Positions 51,001 to 64,000 are shown, counted from the stretch's first letter. The stretch is 64,000 bases of DNA from Buxus sempervirens (GCA_947561395.2 OX387193.1:4092001-4156000), one strand, 5' to 3'. Notes: a model not told the origin generated them from the sequence alone. Numbers and translations: made by a program.

Positions 51001-54000
51001 GCTGGCATTGCTAAGTCTTCAGTGGGATTGACTGTATCTGAGCCGGAACAAAGCTCAAGTTATTCAAGAAAGCTTCTGGGCAGAGATGACGAAAATGAAG
51101 GTGCCCTCCAAATTTTGCAAGGTTGCAATTCAGTTTTTGATTTGTGAAATTCTTTTCATTTCATGCACAATAGATAGCAAACCTTCGAGGTTAGAGCAGA
51201 AAAAATGAAAGACTAAGAAATAAATATCCTATTATAAATTATTTGAGCCCGAATGGCACCATTTTCTTTACAACTCCTAAATTCATTATTGAAATGCATG
51301 AGTATGCCAATTTTCACAAGAATCAACTGGCCATTATGTCATAGCAAAATGGTTCATGAATAAATGAGTGGATTTCTTTGTGACATGATTACCAAACATG
51401 AGGCTGATTCTGTGGCAATCCAATTTGTTGTAACAGAAAATGGTGGGGTAATACAGGGAGAAGAAGAATTCCCCGAAGTAAAGGTAGACTTCCAGGTAAA
51501 CTTTGTTCCAGACAGGACATTAATTTCCATATCCCACTTTATGGCATATTTCCATTTGTGCCACTCGTCTTGTTCTAAACCATGTAGCTGTTGCTTCCAC
51601 AACATTCATGTGCCTTTACTTCATTTGCTAGCTTATTCTTTATTACATGATTTACATCCAATCAAAGAATCTGAAGGTCATGATTTTTAGGAAACATTCT
51701 TGGGTCACACCAGTCCAATTAGTCGGTGCCGCTTTTCTGCTTCTGGAAACAATATTGCAAGTGCTTCCATGGATGGCACAGTCAGGTATATACTGTTAAA
51801 ATAGTTTTCTTACAGAAAAGGGGTGATGTAAAACATTTGACAAAAGTTCTACTCCAGCTATGAACCTGATGCAAACCTCCTCTACCTGGACTTGGGATGG
51901 GAAATGCCCAAAAGATATAACAGTGCAAAAATAAATATTGGACAAACTATAAAGTGAGCAAATATTGTTAGAGGTTGTTGCTAGGTTCTTTTTTAAGGGC
52001 ATGTGTGGTAATAGCTTATGCGTCAGCCTGGGAAGCCAGCCAATCAATCCATAATATAATTTTATTTATTTGCCCAGAAAATACTCACCTACTAAAAAAA
52101 GTGATCAGAAAAGTTATAATATTGGATATTACTTACAAAATTATTGGTAGTAAAATCACGCTAACAAAATTTTTGGTAGTAAGATCATTTGACTCTATCT
52201 GTTACTCACCGGAGTATTTAATTGCTTAGGCTTTTAAAAACTATCTGTCTGGGGTTGTTTAGCTTGTTAGCAACTGGTTCTTCATTGTAATTGTGCCCGT
52301 GTTCATTGACCTAGACAACCCAACTCATTAGATTTTTAGGTATCACACCTTGCCCAGCAATCATTGTGATCTGACAATTCTAATCATAGCTTAATGTACT
52401 TGTCGTCATTTAGCTGACCATCTACGAGAGGGTGGTCTGATCAGACTATAGTTTGGCTGCTCCAGTACATGGCAGGATCCAATTGAAAAATGTTGTTTGT
52501 TTTTGGTAGTCAAGCACTGAATATGTCCAGTATATAGCTGTTTCTTCATAAGATTGAGCTTATACTGTCAGAGGGATCATCATTTGTGCTTTTTTTTTCT
52601 TTCTTTTGTATTGGTCTATGATGATTTTTATTTATTGCATTCCAATTCACAAACTTCCTTTTGCAATTTACATGTTTTAAAGAATATGGACATATGACTC
52701 ATCAATCTCGACCTCTAGAAATGCAACCATCTATTGTGGGGCTGAAATTATGTCACTTGATTGGGATTGCAAATCTGATCGCTTGGTATGTAAAAGATTT
52801 TTTGTTTGAATGATATTTGGCCTTTCTAGAATGATTAGATTTTCTCGACATGGAATTGATGTTATCCAAGTTTCATGGTTCTTGAAAATAGCTTCTTATA
52901 GGCACAGCTGATGGTGGCATTAAAGCATGGAATGTGGATGCAAAGAGAGTTGTCTGTGATCTCAACACAACTGAAGCATTTCCAAGGTCATCATGAGAAG
53001 TTTTGTCTTTTTAATCTACACACTTCCTTTGGGCCTTCTCTCAACATATCTTTTGTACCACAGTGTCTTGGATCTAAAGTGCAGCCCTGTGGAACCAGTT
53101 TTTGTCTCTGCAGCATCTTCAAGAGGGTATTTTCCTATTTGTCTACTCCTTTATCCATAGTTTAAGATAATAGTATCAGTTGGCTAGTTCTCTGGTTGAA
53201 CATCCCCAATTTGCACCCATCGTATGGATTAGCCAAACGGGTTTAATTCGGCCAATATGACCTGAAACACAATATGTAGCCCTATACTTTGGTCATGGAC
53301 ATTTATGAGATTATTAATCTGTTGGTCTATTGTATCTAAGGTGTCTGCAGAAGTACATTTTTTCTGCATTTAACAATGAGTAGCAGTTGGGAATATTCTA
53401 TGATTGGAGGCTAGCATTTCTTGTCCTTGAGCAGCCTGATTTGTATCTCTTGCGGACAGGGGATTTGCCCAATTTTATCCTTGACTATATTTACAATGCA
53501 TACTAGACCTATCAGAAGGAGTGGGTTGCAGGAAGGGGGAAAAGAAAGAGGAAAATGGATGTTCTCAAGATTTCATTTTCCTTGTAGGCATGGATCAAAT
53601 TACAATGATGATATAGGATTTGCTTCATTAACTGTTTGGAATATGAAGACATGGAAGGCAATGGTAAGTGTTTGTTTCCATGGGATTTTGCATTTTGATG
53701 CTGGGGTGGTGATTTTATGTTGAAACCGGCGTAACACTTAGCTGATTTCCCCTTTCTGAAGACAGTTCTTCCTCTTGGTAAAGATCCACCAGCAATTACT
53801 TCTGTCTGCTTCAACCACAATGGGAAGATTTTAGCGGCCTCTGCAACTGATGGAATGATCCACATGTTTGGTATCCATACTTAAAATAGCTTCTGCTCCT
53901 TTGTACATGGCTTTTACAACCATTTATTTATAAATATGGTATCATTCCTATTAATAATAACAGGAACCTCATTTGGAATTCAGCTATTACTGACAACTGT

Positions 54001-55342
54001 GTTATTATGTGAAAATTTGTGTCTGGGTACATTCCTTGACTTTGCCAAGACATGTCTGCTAGCCTACAAATTACAGGATGGCCTGCTCATGATTCTGCTG
54101 TAAGCTCTGTTCTGTTTGGACCTGATGAAACAAGCATATTCAGCTTAGGTTCTGATGGGAAGGTAAGTATCTCTGACATTAGTAATCTGATTTTGTTTGA
54201 ATTCAGGTTCATTATGTCATTTAATATTCTGGTCGTGTCTCACTTTTGATGATAGTTCTTGTTTGTAGGTAGTCACTGTTTCCATTGTACCGGATATGAA
54301 ATTAACTTTGATCATGTGGTTTCAGATATTTGAATGGAGCTTACAGAACCAAGGCCAAGTTCTTTGGTCCAGAGATTCCAGCCAGTACGTGCACTCCTTT
54401 ACTTCTTTTCACCAAGTAATTCATGTCAAGTCTGTTACGAGAGGAAGTAAATCAGTGATGTTTTATTTTATATCAATTCTTCCAATGGGCTACAGATCCA
54501 TAGACTTCACTCTATACACCTTTCTCAACAAAAGGTGCTGATACAGGTTCTTAAAAGATGTAATTACAAGGAGCGACGACTAAGTATCAGGTTTATGAAT
54601 AGTTTATTGATAGGGGAAATACTATGGTGTCCCTAAACCATAAGTTGGGCCATATATGAACCTGTACAATGGACCTGGTAATGATGTAGCTTGATTTCTG
54701 TGGCCTTCATTATGTCTGAACTAATACTGCCTGAAACCTCACGTGTTGTACATATCGACATTTCATGTTTTGACCCATCATACCACATAGCAAAATTTCA
54801 TTTTTCTTATCAATTACACCACAAAAATAATTAGAGTTAGTTAAATTGATATTGATAATGTTAACTTTCATCCAAATTAGAGATAAAGAACCTTTGGCCA
54901 CTTTTTGATCTAATATGTAGGTTCTGCAATCATGAGAATGCAACAAGCCATAGAAACGAAATGGCATTGGATGCTAATGGGAGGAGACTATTGGTAACTT
55001 CCAGTTCAGTTAGAGCACCAATATATCAGGTGAACTTCATTTACAGTTATCTATTTTAAGTTTTTATAACAATGTCAAGGCTGGCCTGAAGCTTACAGTT
55101 GAGTTACACCTGCAAATTCAATGATCCTGAGAATCCTCATAGGTTGAGGGTCTCACATGCTACTTGGGCTCCATACAAAGTTGTCATCTAACTAAATTTT
55201 GTTTCAGGTTCAAGGTCATATGAGCGGCTTGAGAACATTGCCGCATAGTGCAGCCATAACAACAGTTGATTGGCACCCAACCTTGCCTGTTTTCCTGACT
55301 GGATCAGCTGATCACTCGGTCCGAGTCACATCCCTTTCCTAG
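48047..55342 (+). CDS. WDR91: WDR91-like WD40-repeat protein, intact
   Basis: Fifteen coding exons: 48047-48437, 48567-48689, 50613-50754, 50850-51100, 51437-51495, 51691-51785, 52683-52785, 52892-52986, 53064-53126, 53588-53663, 53762-53870, 54050-54162, 54326-54384, 54921-55029, 55208-55342. Phases agree throughout and sum to 640 codons plus TAG. The N-terminal ~170 residues (YAEELVREFLVFRGFTNTLQ; FQAEKLVGLLNFFKQC) are the conserved WDR91 head. Residues about 172-219 form a coiled coil (KRLKKDIKQLNLKLSQLQ), followed by a low-conservation linker. WD40 repeats fill about 323-640, starting at TFLGHTSPISRCRFSASG. In animals WDR91 works with WDR81 to lower endosomal PI3-kinase activity during early-to-late endosome conversion; a plant role is inference. 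The start was chosen as the first ATG after the acceptor at 48040. Intron 2 is of the U12 AT-AC type. Confidence 0.93.
48690..50612 (+). other. U12-type AT-AC intron in the WDR91-like gene
   Basis: The exon ends ...AGTACTC and the intron begins ATATCCTTTT, the minor-spliceosome donor. The branch site TTCCTTAAC (50593-50601) is a perfect U12 consensus about 12 nt from the end, and the intron ends ...ACTTAC before GCATCCC. Only this pair restores the codon series STRIPALLKI; no GT-AG pair does. Length 1,923 bp. Confidence 0.93.
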
Positions 55343-55859
55343 GTTTCTCGTGGACCATGAGCACATATTAGACCTACGCGGCTGTAAAGTGGAGCAGGGT
55401 TCGATCAAGTTCGCTCTGATAATTATTTTGTTTTCCACAGGTTTGTGGCTTCGTGGCTTTCCCTATATTTTAGAAATTCAATTAACAGCTTGTGTAATAT
55501 TGAAAAAAAAGCGCTGAAATTATTTTTTCAATTATTTATAGGTAGGCTGAAAGTCTTTTTATATTGTTCTTTTTTTTACTCTTGTAATTATACTGAAATT
55601 TTCTTTGTTTCAAAGGGAACTCTTGAGAAGGATTTAATTTATTATTTTTATTATTAGAAGAAGAAAACGGGCTTTGAATATAATTGTCGAGTTATACTAA
55701 GCTTTAAACCACTTACAAGATGACTAATGATGTCTTGATCATCTATAGGTTTTCTGCGGCAGCCAATTGATCAGACATTAACTTTGCTTCTTAAATGTAA
55801 ATAAAACATGAGCGGTTGCCTTGAGTTATAGTTTGGAGCTGTCTCTTGACGAGTGCAAT
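55343..55859 (+). other. 3' UTR and downstream region of the WDR91-like gene
   Basis: An AT-rich stretch follows the stop codon, with poly(A)-signal-like AATAAA variants. No other feature is seen. Confidence 0.4.
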
Positions 55860-56225
55860 TCAAGAGCAAGAGGTTGATGAGAACTTGGTCTGTAGAGCAT
55901 CCCAAACCTGTTGGGAAGTTTGCAAACCATAGAAAGTAGAAACGAGCTTCTCAGAAATGGAAGCTAGAAGCCAGCTTAATACGCAGTTATCTTTCCCTTT
56001 CCGATACCATATTGCATATGCTGGGTTGGGCGTGTTATCTGAGAGAGTTTTGGTAGGAACAGGATCTCCTCCATCCACGATTCCAACAAGACCATGGCTT
56101 CTCAGAAACACCAAGAACTGGATCCTCCATGGTAAATAATTGGGGCCATCCAACTTGTGGGATACTGGTTGAGAGTTATTCTGGAGTGGTAAATTAGGAG
56201 GAGGAATGTTTGCATTGGTAGCCAT
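55860..56225 (-). pseudogene. Copia gag N-terminal fragment
   Basis: A 121-codon frame opens MATNANIPPPNLP and contains LDGPNYLPWRIQFLVFLRSH, AYAIWYRKGKDNCVLSWLLA and QVWDALQTKFSS, the typical N-terminal gag of plant Ty1/Copia elements. It stops after TSCS where the family normally continues. The upstream side is cut 22 bp before the ATG by the edge of the 7.1-kb duplication. No LTR or primer-binding site is present. Confidence 0.85.
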
Positions 56226-56950
56226 TTGCTGAATAGATTGTAGGCGGTATAAGGGTTGTTTCGGAAAGTCTCACATTTTACTTGCTGCTATTCCCAAAGG
56301 GATGCCTTGCGTTATATAAATTATAGATTATTGTAGGATCCTCAACATTCAAAGCCACAAATACCATTTTTGCTTATTCAAACAGATGTGACAAAAATGT
56401 CATAAATCCACACATCCGGTCCTATCCTTCAAATGCGCAGAGCATATGTGGAATTACACCAAAAACATCGTCCTTAAAGCACAGTCTACTCCCAACGAAT
56501 AAGAGAATATTGCATCATGCGTTATACATTCCTACTTTCAAAATAACAAATCATGCCTTAAAAATGCAGCTTTTGTCATATTACATCCATAACACTACTG
56601 TAATGTTAAACTTGAAAGACGAAAAAAAAAAAAAAACCAACATACCCGAAGAGCTTGCACATGTGACCAGATGTTGGACACTCGTGCATCTTTCTATACA
56701 TCATAATAAGGACATTATATGGCCTTTAAACAAATACTCCATGTATTTCCAAATATGGAGGAAAAAAAATGAATCGATCCGGACAGGGAACAAATATGTC
56801 CAGAAATAAGTAAAAAAATAAAAATAAAAAAATAAAATTGTATATAATACACAAGAGACAGAGAAATGAGATTATATGCACATGTTTGAAGGCTGCAGCA
56901 CATCAAGCCTGAGGGGCAAGATTGTTGATGGAATAGTCAGATAATGAACA

Positions 56951-59554
56951 TTACTCAGATCTTTGGGCTAAGAACATAAATCCTGAGTTTTGACGAATCA
57001 ATAGTGGAGTATCGATATCAGATATGTCTATTTGTTGCATTGATTTGGAGATGTCATCCACAGTAAATGGTATATTGCATAGATCATAGCAAAATGAATG
57101 GATTGGTATAACTGGAGCAAGTGAGCAAATATTTTGTCAAAATAATTCTTTGGTCATTACCTTGAGTCATCGTCTAATAAGAAAGAACTGCTGACAGCAT
57201 TATTTGAGTCCTCTGTCATGAGAACTCTCATATTGGATATAACCTGTCAATATTGAGGTAATTTAGGTGATTATTAGGCAAAATGTAACATGGGAACAGG
57301 GTGAGGTAACAAACACCAAAAATGGCATGTAGGTGGTGCACATAGATAAAAGTTAAAATCAATTAGGGAAGAACTCACATCTGAAGATACACTATGCGTG
57401 CCATATTTGTCATCCCTGTACATCGTACTGATCCTGTACAACTGCTGTATGTTGAGCACCTGAAAGAAACAAGAATAGAAGAAAGATGAGAATTTTCAAT
57501 CATGGAAGGATATCACACAATAAACATTTTTGGTAGGATCTCAAATGTTCAAAAGGGAAGAGTAACTCACTGGGCAAAGATCATTTGTTATTTCGTTCAA
57601 GGTCTTTTTAGGCTTTTGGTGTATGACCTAAGTCATCAGCGTACAGAACATAAAATGGTTAGCCACTATGTATGTCGACAAAAATAATAATGAGTGTGAA
57701 AAACGAACAAAGTGAAGCATACAAGGAATCCAACTGCCTGTCTGATATGCTTCAGTTCTTCCCAGGCCGAGCCTGCGTACTGAAAGTAACATGATTATAG
57801 ATAAAACCAACCGAAGAACAAAAGGGAAGAAAGCTAAATAATGATGATCCTCACCTCCTCATTTGAATCCACACACCACTGTTCTAACTCAGCCAACCCT
57901 GCTTTTACATACTCCCCATTGCTAAATGAGCAGCACTCCCGCCGCAAAAGAAGAAACATGTCATATAAAAGCAACAGCAGTAATAATAAAAATTTAGCTA
58001 GTTTAAACATTATGTACCCATGGAGCAAACATTTACCTGTTGAACAGCTGAACATTAATAAATGAGAATATCTGAGTGAAAACCTTGCGAACCAAAAATG
58101 GGGGAACCTGAAAAATCAAAGCATGCATGAATGTTGTGAACAAGAAGGGATCACAATTGTTGCAATTGTATTTGGGACTTCAAAACTTACATAGTTGGCT
58201 CTCATCGTTTTAAAATAACTGTTTAGACTTTTAACGATGCTTTGCCAGTGAGCAATTAAAGCTTGTTGAGCAACAGCATTTGCTTGAGAACGCCCCTTCA
58301 CTAAACTAGCGCGAGAGGTCCTTGGTGCCTGCATACACATAAAAGTTAAAGTCTAGTGAGCAAATACAACACCAGATTGCATAATACAGAAACCTGAATA
58401 TTCAATTCAGTTATCAGGTCATGAAGCATGTGTAGAACCACTTGCATCATATAACAGAATTATTTATGAAGATAAATCAGGCATTCCTTTGGGCGGCTGA
58501 GTATATAACATTCATATGGTCCTTCATATGTTTGCTTCTTATGCATTGGAATATCTTAATCATTTTTCTTGTTATCCCTTTCATCAGTTAAGGCAAAGTT
58601 ATAATTATGAGAAAACAAGAACGGCAAGAATGGATTTTTAATGTGAATTATGGAAACATTTTTATCCTGATCGATTTTTTCTTTTCCAAAAAAGGAGTTC
58701 TCATATCATACATATAATAGCATGCATCTACATGAAAAATAGATGATGGTCATACATATCAATTCTTAGGTGGCTCGTTAGCAATCCCCGAGACTAATAA
58801 AAGGATCAAGGCAGAATACTAGAAAAGTAAGCTACTTCCACCAACACAACACTTTACCTTATCCTAACTAGAAGAGGCTGGCAACGTATGTCTTTTATAT
58901 CATTCCAACCCATCATAAACAAGAGCCCTACATAGCTTATGCACCTTCAGATTAGTTCTATTGAACTCCAGCCATAATTAAATTCAACAGTATCATACAC
59001 AGAGTTAATAGAATTTTGGTTTTTTTTTAACAAATTCATTTATTCGAAACAAGGTTAATTTAACTCAGGAAATCAAGCATGATATGAAGTGTCAGCCAGC
59101 TTGTTTGTTAATGTCTCAGAATTAATTGGGATTACCGTTCAAGTTCCCGCTCGGGTTCCATATCCTTCTTCATGCATGACATAATTATGTCAAATATTGG
59201 AACTTATGGACATCAAGGTTAGAATAAGATCACAGGGGGAGAAAAAAAGAGGGACATCATGATGCAAAAGGTGGCTACCTGAATACACAAGCCTAGCAAT
59301 GGGGATATCTCTTTCTTAAGATTGTCTCTTATCATTCCATATATCTTCTCAAGGAAGGCTGTCAGTTGCTGTTTAAAGAGTAAAGCTGGATATTTTGCTT
59401 CAACTTGCCGTAAGTCATCTAGTCCAAGCATCCTTCCATTAAGAAACGAGATCCCTGCACTTTGAGGAGATGCTCTAAGGCCCTACAAAATTTTAAGCCA
59501 AAGGAACAAAATGTAAATTGATTCCATAAAGCTTGGAGAAACCAATCAATATAG

Positions 59555-59592
<38 letters not shown>

Positions 59593-60378
59593 CTACTTGA
59601 GACATCCTTCCAAATAGAGAAGCTGATGTTGATCTACTCCTTTGTGGAGTCAAGCTAGCTGCCCCACTTGCTTTCAATGTGCGTTGGAGGAGCAATAATA
59701 ATGTTGATGCATTGGATAGCCAATAGGATAATACATCATTATTATCCTGGGCGTGCAGAACAGTGGAAATTGCAAATATTAGTGAATTAGTATTATAGAA
59801 TTCAAATAAAGTTCAAACAGGAAGTACTCTCGGCATCTCTTTCCATCAGCTCAGTAGAAAGAAACCTGGGTAAACATTAACAAGTCTATTCTATATTCTT
59901 AGAATGTCAAGCATCATGTGTTTGATGGCTAACTCTAATTTACATATTGTACATACTAAACACAAAATTTGACATACCTCTATGGCTGTGCCTATTGTTT
60001 GGATGATACGATCAAAAACACTGGTTCTTTCAACTTCAAATGACCTCCAGTGAAGTGGGCATTTGTAAATGACACAAGTAGCAATAGGTTTGCCCCCGGA
60101 GAATCCTAGGTCTTGTGAAATACATTTTATCAGTAAGTCCTGGTTCTCCTGTACCACAATAACAGATAGTAAGAACTAAATTAACAGTTAGGAGATGTGC
60201 TATAAAAGTTTAGGCATCAAAACCGCAAATGAATCATCAAATATGTACAAAGCACTGTTAAGAATCCAATTCTTCTTCATGTATTTTAATGGCCACTTAC
60301 CTGCTGCTTTTCATTAAGAGATTTTTGAGGCTTTTCCTCAGTATTAGGTTCCCGTGGATTAGATACAGCAATCACGTC
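56951..60378 (-). pseudogene. Myosin XI globular tail (dilute/DIL) exons, copy 2
   Basis: Same exon set as copy 1, from 60378 down to a stop at 56951-56953. The residues that differ between copies match the usual plant myosin XI sequence here (NGRMLG, SQANAVAQQ, terminal QRSE). The tail domain would bind cargo adaptors on organelles. As in copy 1, no coiled-coil, neck or motor exon precedes it; importin-like exons lie 1.6 kb upstream. The frames I followed are open, so it could be transcribed, but an independent start is not evident. Confidence 0.88.
59556..59588. repeat. (GA)n microsatellite, expanded allele
   Basis: A pure GA run just inside the intron next to the GRMSQ exon of the myosin tail. 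The orthologous tract in copy 1 (about 27367-27384) is roughly 15 bases shorter. A good locus for telling the copies apart. Confidence 0.9.
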
Positions 60379-61953
60379 CTGAGATGATTAACAAATATCA
60401 AGATACATCCCATATTATTCACTTAAATCGTCTAATAAATTGTGCTAACATGTTATGGATTTAAAGGAACAGTTTTTGCCAGTGGAAGTACTACATAAGT
60501 AACCCCTTGATCCTTGAATTAATCTTGACAGAACTTGTCTGTTTATTTTGATTTGTTGTTTGATGGGGGGTGGAGATATGTACCTAGGATTATCTAAAAA
60601 TATAAAAATCTTTGAGAAAAAGAGCACAAGATCTTAGGAAATGGAATAGAAGATGTTTACATTTGCAGGGAAATGATCACTCCAGAACAAGTGGGTATGG
60701 TATCTAAACTGGTAGAACCATTGTCTTACCCTCTATCATCATGAACAAACCTCCAATTTTCCATTTTTGGCTATATTTTTTAATGTGTGGTTGAAAAGAT
60801 GGCTTCTTGGCTAGATATAGAGCATTCTCTAACAATTCTTGCAACAAAATCTCTAGGACAATTTTCACATTGAGTCCCTAATTTCATTCATCCAAATTCA
60901 CCACAATTATTTTAAAGATCCATTACAGATTAGTTTATAGTTTTAACTTTTGAGCATATAGCCTGATAAGGCCTATGCACATTAGTGTAAAATCACTATC
61001 TTTATCTTGTTCATGTAGTTTTCAGAACCATTCTAGTATGATCTTTACTATTCTTGTGCTGTCCCAGAAACCATTGTAGCTTCCTGTCAGAAACTTTCTT
61101 TAGCCAATATTATTGCTAATTGCTCACTAGAACATGTTAGAAACCATCTAAATAGAATTCATTTATTTGTCAGTTTGCAGAGATTAGCCACGAAAACTCA
61201 GAAATTTCCTCCCTTTTTTTGGATGGGTGTGTGTGGGTGTGGGTACATGTGTTTTCTTTTTCTTTTCTTTTCTTTCTTTTTTTTTTTCTCTTTCATGGGG
61301 TTGGGGGTGGGTGTGCAGGGGGCTTGGTGGTGTCATGGTGGAGGGGAGGTCTTTTTGTTTTGCAAGTATATTGTTCTTTCTGTTACAATTTATTTATCAA
61401 TAAAGATCATTCTTTTCATGATCTTATTGGTAATGCAAGTGGATTACATTTTGCTTCATTAGTGAGATAACTTTGAAAATGTTTGGACAAGCTTTTCAAA
61501 AGTTGCTCTAGAAAAAAAAAATTGCAACTTTCAATAGTCAATTTGTATGAGTAACTTTCTACTTTCATGAATAAAGCATGTTTGATAAATTATAATATAA
61601 AAAATACATATTGACAACCAAAAAAGAATTCATGGTGATGACAACCAAAAAAGGAATCTAAAATGTTTTAAGACCCAGCTAGGGGGCCAATCCAGCAAGG
61701 GGAGCAGGCTAGTTCAAAGTTCAAACAAGTTCATCCGGGGGTCAGCTTGAGTCAACCCATTGTACTATTGTGCCATATACATTTCAACACCCAATTTTGC
61801 ACACTCCAAAGGCCAAACTCACCTTGACAGTTTCTATTTCCTACCTGTGTTTTTAAATAACCAAAATGCCTTGTTTTAAAATTATCTTTTAAAATAACAA
61901 AACATACCCTTTTTTGGCACCCGTCTTTCAAAATGACAAAAGTGCCCTGACAC

Positions 61954-63915
61954 CTTCTGCTTCAAGTGAAAAACTTGGAACATGCAGTAGTAAATGGACA
62001 CACGAGCAAGCCCTCCATGTTGCAGATGGGTATTGCAGAATGGCCTCGCTGACAAAAGCACCAATGCCCTCAATAATAGAACACTGTGGCACAGGTGGAG
62101 CTGGCAGAGAATGCATCCTTCCTATAATGAAGTTCATGAGCCTGTATGTTCTATCTAAATTGACAACTTCCTTAATGGTGTCAAAGATTGATAAATCTTC
62201 CAGCTCTTCCCAAGCATGCCAGTCCGCAACCAAATCTGCCCAAACTACTAATAACTCTGATATTTTCAGCTCTATAATTTCATTGGTTTCTGTAACAGAT
62301 TCCATTATGGACCGGAGCAATATTGATGCATCATTTATGCACGATGAAGGGGGTAATGGATGAGGAAGCTCTCTTTCCTGACCCTTGTAATGTAACGGGA
62401 AAAAAATAAGAATAATAATCTAAAATAAATTCCAAGACTTTGTAAATGATGAAAAAGGGAGAATATCCCCTCCCAACAAAGTTGCCTTTTTCTTTAAGTC
62501 TTAAAGGCAATATTACCCCCCAAAAAAAAGGTTGTACAACTGCCAGACATGCACAAGATCCAGATGCAACATCAAAAGGATTTCACCAAATGAATATAGA
62601 TCTTCTAGGTTAATATTAGAATCAATGATTGATTTTTATTTTTTTATTTTTAAGTAGCTTTATATGGGACCATCAGTTCTCCAACTGCATCAACTTCTTA
62701 CATAAAATGCATCCAAGATGGAGTCCATAAATTTAGGTTGCATCCCCCTTCAATTGACATGTCCTATTATCAGGCTTAAAGACAGAAAAAACTAGAACAC
62801 ATTTTAACAGTTTTCATTAATTTCAAGAACAAGACTTGCAAAAGAATAGAGGAAGGACACCAGTTATAAAGTCTTACACAGATTATAGAATCTGAATGTC
62901 ATTCTCAGCTTTCCAAAAGAAATCACTTGAGAATTTTACCAAAACTAAAAGAAGTGAGGTTTAAGACACAGGATATGTGAACATACCATTTCTTGTATGG
63001 GTATGAGCCAAGCCTGCTGCAAGAGAGATGAAAATATTCTAGCCATATGAATCTTCTGATCAGATCTCCACTTTTTACGCAATTCATTCTGTTCAATTTC
63101 TTCTGGCAGAGAATCTTCCCAAACTTGGGCCATTGCTGCTAATGCCATGAAACCCCTTTCAACGACCTAATATGAGAACACTAAATTCATCACTAAAACC
63201 TGAATTCATGATAGAACAAACGTATTTCAGACATACAGTATCTGTAAGCCATTAGAAAAAAGAAAAAAAAGAAGAAGGAATAATTGAAATTTTAGCTATT
63301 TCAGCTCCCAGTACCACCTTTGACATTCATTAACCCATTGAACTGTTGACATCTGATCAATTTATTTTTTATTCTTTTCTTTTTAAACTCCCTTTAGAAA
63401 ATCAAGCAAGTGGCAGTTACAATCTAAAATACACCAAGAAATCTAGCCCAACCAAGAAAAGTGACAAGGAGAGCTCCCCATACCTGAGGCCAGGGTTCTA
63501 GACTAGGAGGGATGCGCCTTAAAACAGCACCAACTAAAGATGATACAATGAAAGGGATGTAATGTGCAACATTTTTACTGTCTGCCTCCATCATGATACT
63601 TAGAAGCTGAAATAAAATGGATGCTTCATCGTCTTCTTCATTGTCTATCCTACTAACTACCACTTGCAAGAGGGGTAACCATTCAGGTGGCAGGTAATCA
63701 TTCTGCAAAACACATGAATAAGGGCCAGGTAAGTAATCAAACACTCCAAATGCCACAATTACACATAAGGTACAAGGTTGATTTAAGCGCCATACTTCAA
63801 GGAGTGCATGAATAGCTCCAGCAGTAGAAGCCCGTACAGGATAACAAGAAAATAAATCCGCATCAGGCAACACCAATGCCTTTAGCAGTGAAGAAAATAC
63901 ATCAGCACTCATCTC
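61954..63915 (-). pseudogene. Importin-beta-like ARM-repeat protein, partial, copy 2
   Basis: Four exons: 63915-63796 (MSADVFSSLLKALVLPDAD), 63702-63484 (DYLPPEWLPLLQVVVSRID, YIPFIVSSLVGAVLRRIPP), 63166-62987 (FMALAAMAQVWEDSLPEEIE) and 62383-61954 (VVWADLVADWHAWEELEDL to FSLEAE). Phases are 0/0/0 and all frames are open. It matches the C-terminal half of a plant importin-related ARM/HEAT-repeat family. The 5' part continues beyond the window. The 3' exons expected after the phase-1 end at 61954 (KQSL... segment) are missing and myosin-tail exons follow instead, so the gene is truncated at its 3' side. Splicing directly to the next myosin exon, which starts in phase 0, would shift the frame. 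Confidence 0.78.
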
Positions 63916-64000
63916 CTGAAACAGAAACACTGAATTGGTTAACAGTAGTGCAAAAAAACTGTCAGCATTTGCATTCTGTGGAAATTTAAACATACATACC

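Larger units (their letters stand above)
56247..63362. repeat. 7.1-kb segmental duplication, copy 2
   Basis: Same orientation and gene content as 24074-31159, about 32.2 kb away. The left edge abuts a Copia gag fragment. At the right edge the importin-like gene continues with further exons, so this copy lies in the more complete context. The (GA)n tract at about 59556-59588 is longer than in copy 1. Confidence 0.95.

Noticed and set aside
1..64000. CRISPR arrays, bacterial operons, prophage or organellar rRNA/tRNA
   Set aside because: No direct-repeat/spacer pattern, no prokaryotic gene structure and no rRNA or tRNA sequence was seen; intron-rich plant genes dominate.

Overview
This window is nuclear DNA from a eudicot plant, probably one with a large, transposon-rich genome; I cannot name the species. 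The genes have many GT-AG introns, and one has a minor-spliceosome AT-AC intron. The gene families are plant ones (class XI myosin, ABIL, a plant WDR91 relative). Copia, LINE, MITE, Helitron and solo-LTR material is everywhere. A 200-N scaffold gap lies at 903-1102.

Layout. 1-6538 is a tandem array of a ~2,138-bp monomer that flips orientation exactly at the gap. 6705-11686 (-) is a decayed myosin XI motor/neck pseudogene. 12809-13702 is a hAT-like MITE with an internal palindrome. 14677-21270 (-) is a decayed copy of an At5g03900-type protein gene, with a 4.17-kb solo LTR (16719-20887) in one intron. 24074-31159 is the first copy of a 7.1-kb duplication. It carries an importin-like ARM-repeat fragment followed on the same (-) strand by the myosin XI globular-tail exons. 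A Helitron 3' terminus at 32566-32598 sits inside an older, diverged array of the same 2.1-kb monomer (32599-37771). 37772-42449 is LINE and Copia debris. 42450-45538 (+) is an ABIL gene lacking its first exons. 48047-55342 (+) is the one clearly intact gene, a 15-exon, 640-residue WDR91-like protein gene. 55860-56225 (-) is a Copia gag fragment, and 56247-63362 is the second copy of the 7.1-kb duplication, beyond which the importin-like gene continues to the window end.

Functional reading. Only the WDR91-like gene is complete here. The second duplicate matches the usual myosin tail better and has extra upstream importin-like exons, so it is probably nearer the source; the first looks like the derived copy. 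Motor and tail of myosin XI are present but in separate blocks and in the wrong order for one gene. The window therefore records duplication, gene-fragment capture and decay rather than a pathway. The most unusual items are the 2.1-kb monomer family with its retained short ORF, the importin/myosin-tail chimera, the Helitron end fused precisely to the array, and the U12 AT-AC intron.
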